Made by a program: the position numbers and the translations under genes. A DNA stretch of 64,000 bases. It comes from Phycisphaerales bacterium Planc_01. GTDB taxonomy: Bacteria > Planctomycetota > Phycisphaerae > Sedimentisphaerales > Anaerobacaceae. The stretch's first letter is position 1; each line of letters opens with the position of its first letter. Positions 45,093-52,139 of this stretch are shown here, in pieces. The notes under the pieces are model-generated. The model was not told the DNA's origin. It was given only the letters and a program-made list of their open reading frames with translations, and ran no database searches. The stretch spans positions 123,497-187,496 of the forward strand of contig LVBB01000121.1 in NCBI GenBank assembly GCA_001603075.1, given 5' to 3'.

Positions 45093-48000
45093 GGCGTCAT
45101 GCCCGCATCGTCGAAGCCAGGCGAGCCGCCGGGGAGGATGCTCGGGCGCCAGGTGCTCTTGTCGCCCCAGGCTTGCGGGTCGATGCTCGCGGGGTCCACT
45201 GCCGTCAGGGAGTACCCTTTGCCGTCGGTCTTGGTGTACCAGTCGTCCTCATAGCGGAAGTCGTGGATGACCTGCCCTGCGGCATCCCTCAACTCGACCC
45301 GCTCGCCCGCGTTGTCCAGCCGGCCGTCGTAGCGGCCGACCACGGGCAGGTCCGGCCCGTACCTCGCCTCAAAGGCTTCCATGTCCTGCACGAGCAGCAC
45401 GTGGCCGCCCGGCGGAAGCGCCAGACTCGGGAAGGTGAACCGGATGCCGGCGGTGAACTCGACGAGGCCCAGGTCGATCGTCTCGACGCCGACGTTGACC
45501 AGCTCGATGTACTCGGCGTTCGGATCGTCGGCCGGATGGTACATGATCTCGCTGATCCGAAGGTTCTCGGCCACCGGTCCGACCGCGAACGTCGCGGCGT
45601 TCAGGGCGCTCCAACTGCCGCCGACCAACGACCGGGCCTTGACCTGCACGCTGCCGTTCAGGGCCAACGGACCGACGTATCTCTCAACTGCAGGGACACC
45701 CTCCTGCCGTTCAACCGCGATCGCAACCAGTTCGGCCGAGACCAGGAAGTCCGAACTCGTCGCTGAGGCGTTCATGCCGTGGATCGCCAGAACGTTGCCG
45801 GCACGCCGCAGCAGCGACTCGAAATCGGGGATGTCGATCTCCTCGAATTCCATCGCCGCCAGATCCGGATTCTGGTCGTCGGCGCCGGCGTCCCAGGCGG
45901 GGGTACCTGCAACGTTGCGCCGGGCAATCTCGGTCCCGTTCAGATACGCGACGAAGCCGTCGTCATATCGAATCCGCAACGTCACCTTATCGAATTGGGC
46001 GGCTCGATCGGCGATCGTGAAGGGGATGCGAATGTAGCAACTGCGTTGCCGGCCGTACATCAAAGCCCCGACGTCGAGCGTGATGAGATGCTCGTAGCCG
46101 ACGCTCGTCTCGAAGCCGACCCCGCCGGGACCGCCGGTCACCAGGGACCATGCGGAATCGTCGAACGTCGTGCCGCCCTGCCATGCGTTGTCGAGCGGGC
46201 CGGTCGGCACGTGGACGCGCTTCGGGGCGTTCTCCGGAATCAGCACGGTTTGCCGTCCAGCATTCGAGGCGGTCAGCGCTCGCGGGTCGGAGCCATCCAG
46301 CGTGAAGTAAATGGTCCCGGGCCCGTCCATAGCCAGGATGAACCCCGTCTCAACGTGGCCGCCCTGTTGATTGAAGGCCGGCGGCGCCACGGCGAACTCG
46401 ACGGCGATCCGGTCGTCCATCCACGCAAGCCGCTGGGTCAGCCAGCCCTTCATCCAGTCGATTTCCTGCCGATAGGTGTTGGCGATGTACCAGTTCGGCC
46501 AGACGTAGCGTCCGAGGATCGGCCAGCGCGCGAAGTTCCGGGTCTGCGCCTCATCGAGCAGAGCGGCGTAATCGTCGATGACCTTCAGCAGCCGCTCGGT
46601 TGTGAACGTGCTGCGGCGAAACTCGAACCAACGGTCGGCGTAGAGCAGGCGGAACGTCGGGTCCTGGAAAAGGCGGGTGTACCAGCCGTGAAGGTAGTCG
46701 GATTGAGAGATCAGCGGATAGTACCATCCCTGCGGGTTCCAGCCGTCGAGATAATCGGCGTTGCCGAGGCTCAGGTTGAAGTCCCACAAAGGCCCCATCG
46801 TCAGCTTGCCACCCCGGTCCTTGTGCATGAAGGTGCTGAGGCGATAGCCGTCGATCTCTTTGCACAATTCCGTAATCAGATGAAGATCGACAAAGGACTC
46901 GGGGTCGATGAACGCGGCGTATCCGGCTTGAGGATCGGCGAAGCCGCCGCCGAACAGGGCGCTTTCGAATCGGTTCAGGTAGCCGATCAGCCACTGACGC
47001 TGGGCGGCGGTGACATCCCGTTCGCTGGGCCGGACATAAGCCAGATGGGCGCCGCGCGAGGTGCGAAGCCCCTGCTCGCCGGGGCCGAGCCGGTCCTTCT
47101 TGATGATGTACCCCCCGGTGATCTCGGGCTCGAAATTGTCGGCCGGCTCCAGCTTGGCGATCTCGACCCGCCCGTCGGCCCATTTGATCCGCTCGACCAG
47201 GACATAGACCCCGTGATAGTGCGAATAGCTCAGAGGGCCGATGCCGTCGTGCAGGAACAACTCGACGAACCGGGTCCGCGGTGCATAGCGTCCGATGTCG
47301 TTGCTCATCCCGTAGGCAACGGCATTTCGCATCAGGCTCTTGTCGCTGTACGGGGCGTAGAGGACCCAGTTGTGTTCGGCAGGCATGCCGAGGAGCGGCT
47401 CCTTGCGGTTGCGACCGTCGTCATCGACCAGATGGACGCCGAACATTGCTTTCGGAAATTGCTGCGAGCTCGATCCGCGAATCTCGGCCATGGCGCGGCT
47501 GTGTACGATCACGGGGCCGGCAATCCGGGCCCGGCCGTCCGGGTCGCGGTCGATCAAGGCAAGATAGGCCTCAGAGCTACGCGCCGCCGTGATGGGGCCG
47601 GCGTTCTGGTCAAGGACGATCAAGGGCAGATTGGAGCTGAAACCTTGGAGGGCCGGCGAAATGAAGACGTACCGCTCGGTGCTCACTTCGCTCTGGCGCC
47701 ACCCAAGCCGCCAGGAAACGGCTCGGATCGTCGTGGTATTCGTGATCTGGATCGGCCCGGAGTAGATGTTGCCCCCGGGCCTTTGCCTGATTTCGCTGTA
47801 GGGAGTGCTGCCGTCGGTTGTGTAGTAGATCGTCGCGTCGGGCGTTTCCGTGGTCAGTGTGATCGTCAGCGGCTCGGTGAACAGGCCGCCGGCCCGGCTG
47901 ATTCGCGGCGCTTCAGCGACGCCATCGTAGACGCTGACGTTGGCGGCGCCCGGCGTCGGGACCGCCATGAACCGCCACTCGTCGCCGTCGGGATAGCGGC

Positions 48001-48478
48001 CATAGGAGATGTCCGGACGCTGGGGGCCGAAGACGACGCTGTCGATCACCGTCACCCCGTCGCTTGCGACGAGGACGATCTCTTCCCCATCGGCACTGAG
48101 CTGGAAGCTCGCGTGCAGGCCCGCCGAGACGATGCCGCCATCGGCCCAGATCAGCAGATAGCCGCCCGGGGCAATCGTGGTCGATGAAGGCGAGTTTACG
48201 GGAAACTGCCATTTCGTCGGGTCCGACGAATCGTCGCTCAGATACATCCCGGCCAGGTCGACGCTGACACTGGCTGGGTTGTAGAGTTCGATCCAGTCGC
48301 TGTACCGGCGGTCGGGGCTCTGGACCGTGCTGCGGTTCGACGCCATGAACTCATTGACGACGACCTGCGTCTCGGCCCCGGGTCGCACGGGTCGGCCTTG
48401 ACCGGCCGCGGCAGCAGCCCAAAGACCTGACACCACCAATGGCAGCACCCACAGTGCTCTTGACCGACCTGCACCCAT
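45089..48478 (-). CDS. secreted CotH-kinase/lamin-tail domain protein
   Basis: An 1129-residue exported protein. The ATG at 48478 follows GAGG by 5 nt, and a signal peptide (LWVLPLVVSGLWAAAAAG) follows. Domains: N-terminal lamin-tail domain (VVVNEFMASNRSTV ... WIELYNP, ~40-150); chitobiase/FN3-like repeat (PLTITLTTETPDATIYYTTDGSTP); a CotH-like atypical kinase (~320-700; YHGVYVLVERIKW, GGYIIKKDR, DLHLITELCKEIDGYR, GPLWDFNLSLGNADY); a second FN3-like part; and a C-terminal lamin-tail domain (LRISEIMYHPADDPNAEYIELVNVG). Phosphorylation of spore coat proteins is known for CotH. Its role here is unknown, probably extracellular. Confidence 0.9.
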   Translation of the reverse strand: MGAGRSRALWVLPLVVSGLWAAAAAGQGRPVRPGAETQVVVNEFMASNRSTVQSPDRRYSDWIELYNPASVSVDLAGMYLSDDSSDPTKWQFPVNSPSSTTIAPGGYLLIWADGGIVSAGLHASFQLSADGEEIVLVASDGVTVIDSVVFGPQRPDISYGRYPDGDEWRFMAVPTPGAANVSVYDGVAEAPRISRAGGLFTEPLTITLTTETPDATIYYTTDGSTPYSEIRQRPGGNIYSGPIQITNTTTIRAVSWRLGWRQSEVSTERYVFISPALQGFSSNLPLIVLDQNAGPITAARSSEAYLALIDRDPDGRARIAGPVIVHSRAMAEIRGSSSQQFPKAMFGVHLVDDDGRNRKEPLLGMPAEHNWVLYAPYSDKSLMRNAVAYGMSNDIGRYAPRTRFVELFLHDGIGPLSYSHYHGVYVLVERIKWADGRVEIAKLEPADNFEPEITGGYIIKKDRLGPGEQGLRTSRGAHLAYVRPSERDVTAAQRQWLIGYLNRFESALFGGGFADPQAGYAAFIDPESFVDLHLITELCKEIDGYRLSTFMHKDRGGKLTMGPLWDFNLSLGNADYLDGWNPQGWYYPLISQSDYLHGWYTRLFQDPTFRLLYADRWFEFRRSTFTTERLLKVIDDYAALLDEAQTRNFARWPILGRYVWPNWYIANTYRQEIDWMKGWLTQRLAWMDDRIAVEFAVAPPAFNQQGGHVETGFILAMDGPGTIYFTLDGSDPRALTASNAGRQTVLIPENAPKRVHVPTGPLDNAWQGGTTFDDSAWSLVTGGPGGVGFETSVGYEHLITLDVGALMYGRQRSCYIRIPFTIADRAAQFDKVTLRIRYDDGFVAYLNGTEIARRNVAGTPAWDAGADDQNPDLAAMEFEEIDIPDFESLLRRAGNVLAIHGMNASATSSDFLVSAELVAIAVERQEGVPAVERYVGPLALNGSVQVKARSLVGGSWSALNAATFAVGPVAENLRISEIMYHPADDPNAEYIELVNVGVETIDLGLVEFTAGIRFTFPSLALPPGGHVLLVQDMEAFEARYGPDLPVVGRYDGRLDNAGERVELRDAAGQVIHDFRYEDDWYTKTDGKGYSLTAVDPASIDPQAWGDKSTWRPSILPGGSPGFDDAGMTP

Positions 48479-48760
48479 GCAGTCCTCTCTCCTGAAGGAG
48501 GTTTCGCTCTTCCACAGCCGCGAGCGGGGTCTCTCGCGGCCCACAGCGGACGCCACCCGAACAGCACTTCACCATTTTAACACATTGGCCCCGATTCCGC
48601 CACCTCCTTGCACCCTATTGCGGCACATGCTCCTACGCTGCTCGGCGTTCTCGGACGTTAAGTGGCATCGGAAATCGGCCGATAGGAAGTGCGGGTGAAG
48701 GACCGAAGAGAAGCCGGGAGGACGGCCGGATCGCGCTGTGTATCGGGAAGGAGACGTCGG
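48479..48760. other. divergent intergenic region with hairpin
   Basis: Contains a perfect 7-bp hairpin CCGCGAG/CTCGCGG (48518-48539) in the CotH leader, and a TTAAAAT box on the minus strand near 48580, without a well-spaced -35. AAGGAG before 48761 serves the Cys-rich gene. No other gene supported. Confidence 0.5.
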
Positions 48761-48970
48761 ATGAATACCGGCTCCATCAAGAGACGCTTGCGGGTCTGCA
48801 AAGGGTGTGCCTACCTCTGCACGGGCTGCCCGCACGCCCTGCCCTGCGTCCGGCAGGGCCAGAAGGTCCGGCCGACCGAATGCTACGTCTGCTGGCACAA
48901 CCAAGGCACGATGCTGCCGAAAGACTGCCGGCTGCGCCGCACGCCCGTTCGACAGAAGGTCCACGCCTGA
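48761..48970 (+). CDS. small Cys-rich zinc-ribbon-like protein
   Basis: A 69-residue protein. AAGGAG lies 7 nt before the ATG at 48761. Eight cysteines occur in the order CxxC, CxxC, C, CxxC, C (RVCKGC, LCTGC, LPC, ECYVC, KDC), with basic ends. The pattern predicts one or two structural zinc sites, but no family was recognised. It converges on the aroK-aroC gene across a perfect palindrome (49001-49016). Confidence 0.65.
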   Translation: MNTGSIKRRLRVCKGCAYLCTGCPHALPCVRQGQKVRPTECYVCWHNQGTMLPKDCRLRRTPVRQKVHA

Positions 48971-49000
48971 AGAGCGATCCCAACGATAGTACCCGGTAGG

Positions 49001-49016
49001 ATGGGCTTCAGCCCAT
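49001..49016. repeat. palindrome containing the aroK-aroC stop codon
   Basis: ATGGGCT and AGCCCAT flank a 2-nt centre, TC. On the minus strand the TGA in the centre (49008-49010) is the stop codon of the shikimate kinase-chorismate synthase gene. A related palindrome is at 10009-10025. There is no T-run, so terminator function is uncertain. Confidence 0.85.
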
Positions 49017-50618
49017 GCGGAGCCAGCCGGGATGCAATCGGTCCTGGACCTCCCAGGCGTCGAGCAAAGCCAGTGCCGCCATCGACTCGATGACGGGGAC
49101 CACGCGGGGCACGATGCACGGATCGTGTCGGCCGTGGGTTTCGATGGGCCGGTCTTCCATCTTTTCGTTCAGGGTCTGCTGAGGCCTGGCAATCGATGAG
49201 GTCGGCTTGACCGCCACGCGCAGCATGATGGATTGCCCGGTGGAGATGCCGCCGGTGATGCCACCGGCATGGTTGCTGACGAATCCGCCGTCGGCCATGT
49301 TGTCGTTGGACTGGCTGCCCCGCAGCCGGGTCAATGCAAAACCCTCACCCACCTCGATCCCCTTGATCGCGCCGACCGTCATGATCGCCGCCGTCAGTTT
49401 GGCGTCGAGCTTCTGGAACACCGGATCGCCCAGGCCGGCGGGCAGTCCGTGGATGTCGAGTTGGATGACCCCGCCGACGGAATCGCTGTCATCCTTGGCC
49501 GCAAGAATCGCCTGCACCATGCGTTCGGCCGCCGCCGGATCGGCGCAGCGGACCGGATTGCGTTCGATCGCGTCGTAGTCGCACGTCTCGGCGACGATGC
49601 CCGCGATCTCGACGGCATGGGCCACGATGCGGACGCCGCGATGAGCCAACTCCCGCAAGGCGAATGCGCCACCCATGACCCGGCCGGCCGTCTCGCGGCC
49701 CGAGGAGCGGCCACCACCGCGATGGTCGCGAATGCCGTACTTGCGGTAATACGTGAAGTCGGCGTGGCCGGGGCGGAACAGATCCTTGATCCCCTCGTAC
49801 TTGGACGAATCCTGATCGCGATTGAAAATCGCCATCGCAATCGGTGCGCCGGTGGTCTTGCCTTCGAATACACCGGAGAGTACCTCGACCCGGTCCTTCT
49901 CATCGCGGGGCGTGGTCACTTCGCTCTGGCCGGGGCGGCGACGGGTGAGTTGTTCCTGGATCTGTTCCTGCGAGAATTCGATGCTGGGCCGAACGCCGTC
50001 CAGCACGGCGCCAATGGCCGGACCGTGGCTCTCGCCGAAGGTGGTCAGACGGATGATGTCGCCGTAGGTATTGGCCGCACGGCAGCGGATCGCCAACTCC
50101 TCGATGATGTGTCCCATCGCGATCTCGGCGATCTCGCCCGGCGTCTTGCCCGTCGTGTCGATCACGGCATCGGCGAACGGACTGAGCAGTTCCTCGCGGT
50201 AGGCGACATTCTCATCGAGCTGGGCCCTGGCGTCGGGCCCGCGCAGCCAAGGCGGCAGGCCCTTCTCGGCGATGCGGCCCCACAGCGTAGCCGGGTCGGC
50301 CGACAGGTAGATCAGAATCGCGTTGCGGCGTAGCGCCCGCCGGCTGACCGGGTCCAGCAGGCTCGAACCGCCACAGACGATCAGCTTCCAATCCGCCTCG
50401 GCCAGTTCGACGGCCACCTTCTTCTCGATCGCCCGAAACGCCGGCTCGCCGTGCTCGATGAAGATCTCCCGGCAGGTGTGCTTCTCGCCCGTGTCCCGCT
50501 CGAAGCACTCCTCGATCAGGCGATCCGTCTCAATCGCTTCGAGGCCGGTCAGCCTTGCCAGCTCGGCCGCCACAGAACTCTTGCCCGCCCCCTTCGGTCC
50601 TGCCAATACGATTTTCAC
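49008..50618 (-). CDS. aroK-aroC: bifunctional shikimate kinase-chorismate synthase
   Basis: A 536-residue natural fusion of two shikimate-pathway enzymes. Residues ~1-175 are shikimate kinase: Walker A GPKGAGKSS, substrate Asp in IETDRLIEE, FRAIEKKV, and CGGSSLL in place of the usual GGG. From ~182 comes chorismate synthase: TTFGESHGP, RRRPGQ, GGGRSSGRETAGRV, RGSQSNDNM, SNHAGGITGGISTG, KPTSSIARPQ and the GRHDPCIVPRVVPV signature, all intact. It catalyses steps 5 and 7 (shikimate to shikimate-3-phosphate; EPSP to chorismate); EPSP synthase (step 6) is not encoded here. The C terminus ends at a palindrome-borne TGA. Confidence 0.95.
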   Translation of the reverse strand: MKIVLAGPKGAGKSSVAAELARLTGLEAIETDRLIEECFERDTGEKHTCREIFIEHGEPAFRAIEKKVAVELAEADWKLIVCGGSSLLDPVSRRALRRNAILIYLSADPATLWGRIAEKGLPPWLRGPDARAQLDENVAYREELLSPFADAVIDTTGKTPGEIAEIAMGHIIEELAIRCRAANTYGDIIRLTTFGESHGPAIGAVLDGVRPSIEFSQEQIQEQLTRRRPGQSEVTTPRDEKDRVEVLSGVFEGKTTGAPIAMAIFNRDQDSSKYEGIKDLFRPGHADFTYYRKYGIRDHRGGGRSSGRETAGRVMGGAFALRELAHRGVRIVAHAVEIAGIVAETCDYDAIERNPVRCADPAAAERMVQAILAAKDDSDSVGGVIQLDIHGLPAGLGDPVFQKLDAKLTAAIMTVGAIKGIEVGEGFALTRLRGSQSNDNMADGGFVSNHAGGITGGISTGQSIMLRVAVKPTSSIARPQQTLNEKMEDRPIETHGRHDPCIVPRVVPVIESMAALALLDAWEVQDRLHPGWLRMG

Positions 50619-50639
50619 GGCAATATCCTCGTCGTTCGG

Positions 50640-51395
50640 CTACGGCCGGACCTTGCCGGTGGCGGCCCACTCGACGCCGTTGCGGATCAACTGCTGCATG
50701 TTGGGGTCGAGGATGGCCTTGAAGTCATGGCCGAACGCATTCTGCACGCTGCGGCCTTTGCCATACGGCCTCGTGAAAACCAGCGGCTCTTCCTTCTCGC
50801 TCCAGTCGGAATAGGCCGAAACCAGCACCTCGATTTGCTCATCGCCCTGGAGCTTGGCGTACAGCTCATCGAATATCTTGAAGTCTTTCATCCCCTTGGT
50901 GATCGGATGGTCCTTCTTGACGATCTTGGCGTCGAAGACGCTTCGCGGGCCGTGGCCCGAGGTGCCCATCACCCACTTGCGACCGCACAGCTTGCCGAAT
51001 TCCGCCCAGTCGGGAAACGACGCGCTGGCCAGGTGCTGAACGTAGAAGCCCTTGCCGCCCTTGACGAAGTTCAGGAGGTTCTCCTTGGCCTGGTCGGTCA
51101 TCTTGGGCGTGCCGCGATGGAACATCGTCAGGACGATCACGTCGTAGTTCGCCAGGGCCGCCTGCGAATCGAGGATCAGCGGGTCCTCGCTGACTCTGAC
51201 GTCGAAGCGGTCCGAGCCGGCCAGGACTTCGCGCGTCTTCTCGGAAATCTCCCGCCAGTCGTGGTACGGCGCCACGTCGTCGCCGGCAATCAACAGAACT
51301 TTGATCTGAGCCGGCTGCGTGCCCTCCTCGGCCGCCCCGCAAACACCCTGCACCATCGCACCCACCAAAACCAAACCCATGAACAGTCGCCCCAT
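50640..51395 (-). CDS. secreted ThuA-domain protein
   Basis: A 251-residue exported ThuA (trehalose-utilisation) family protein with a class I glutamine-amidotransferase-like fold. AAGGAG lies 7 nt before the ATG at 51395, and a signal peptide (LFMGLVLVGAMVQGVCG) follows. Core landmarks: VLLIAGDDVAPYHDW, NYDVIVLTMF, FVKGGKGFYVQHLASASFPDW, FTRPYGKGRSVQNAFGHD. The reductive Cys/His pair of amidotransferases is not evident. Such proteins often accompany Gfo/Idh/MocA oxidoreductases, as here. It sits 21 nt after the aroK-aroC start in the same direction. Confidence 0.9.
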   Translation of the reverse strand: MGRLFMGLVLVGAMVQGVCGAAEEGTQPAQIKVLLIAGDDVAPYHDWREISEKTREVLAGSDRFDVRVSEDPLILDSQAALANYDVIVLTMFHRGTPKMTDQAKENLLNFVKGGKGFYVQHLASASFPDWAEFGKLCGRKWVMGTSGHGPRSVFDAKIVKKDHPITKGMKDFKIFDELYAKLQGDEQIEVLVSAYSDWSEKEEPLVFTRPYGKGRSVQNAFGHDFKAILDPNMQQLIRNGVEWAATGKVRP

Positions 51396-51457
51396 TTCGA
51401 CACTCCTTCTCTTCCAAAGCCCTGACTTCTGTATGCACTTGGGTCCGCACCTTCCCA

Positions 51458-51484
51458 CAGGGGCAAATGGTGATTCGCCCCCTG
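51458..51484. repeat. dispersed palindrome upstream of the ThuA gene
   Basis: GGGGCAAAT...ATTCGCCCC type with flanking CAGG/CCTG, 63 bp upstream of the ThuA start. Same family as 40667-40690. Confidence 0.8.
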
Positions 51485-51575
51485 CTCGGGAAGGTCGAAC
51501 ACAACGGGACATGCTAACTCATCGGTGGGAATTGCGAAATGGAAAAACCCGGCAGAGGTCGGCAGGGTCAGCGGA

Positions 51576-51603
51576 GTGGGGGCGAGCAGTCATTCGCCCC
51601 TAC
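51576..51603. repeat. dispersed palindrome containing a stop codon
   Basis: On the minus strand it begins GTAGGGGCGAATGA. The TGA (51590-51592) ends the small membrane protein, whose last residues (RGE) are encoded by the repeat. Confidence 0.85.
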
Positions 51604-51775
51604 AGGCCCTGTGCGCTTCTTCGGTGGAGGCCACGAGCAGCGAGAGCATGACGGCCCCGACCGCCATCGGGGCCAGTTCGGCAAGGCCCCAAGCACCGAG
51701 CGTGGCGGTGGCGATCACGACCGATGCAAAGCCGATTGCGGCGTACTTCAGGGTCAGTCTCCTGCATTTGTTCAT
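51590..51775 (-). CDS. small two-helix membrane protein
   Basis: A 61-residue predicted membrane protein (MNKCRRLTLKYAAIGFASVV ...) with two hydrophobic stretches around residues 10-30 and 33-50. I chose the ATG at 51775, which has AAGG about 8 nt upstream; an ATG at 51781 also exists. Its last residues and stop are encoded by a dispersed palindrome. No homologues recognised, so it is only tentatively real. Confidence 0.5.
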   Translation of the reverse strand: MNKCRRLTLKYAAIGFASVVIATATLGAWGLAELAPMAVGAVMLSLLVASTEEAHRACRGE

Positions 51776-51931
51776 CGCCAATCGCCTTTCTCACGGATGC
51801 CGACAACTGCCGTGCGGAGTCGCCGACGGGGCTTCTCCACGCTCTACCCAAAGCATACGGAATGGCCGGGCGGCCGCCAAACCCGGACGGCCCCCGCCGC
51901 GGCCCACCGGGCGGCAGGCAGAGGAATTGCC

Positions 51932-51960
51932 TTGCGTAGCGGCCGCGATTTCGGCATAAT
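51932..51960 (+). promoter_or_regulatory. sigma-70-type promoter for the LamG/discoidin gene
   Basis: TTGCGT (51932-51937), 17-bp spacer, CATAAT (51955-51960). A start near 51968 would leave a ~170-nt leader before the ATG at 52140. The rest of the 51782-52139 gap shows nothing recognisable. Confidence 0.5.
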
Positions 51961-52139
51961 TATGGGAAGTCATGGGCGAGAAGCCCCGGAGTCGACAGCG
52001 GATGTCACAAACCTGTTTGCGTGGAGGATGGACTGACGAGAACATGGCAACCCTGCCCTGCAACGTTCGTCTCCCTGCCGACGCATCAAATCATGGATGC
52101 CGTAGGACGCTGTTATCGTATTTCAAGAGGAGGACTGTC

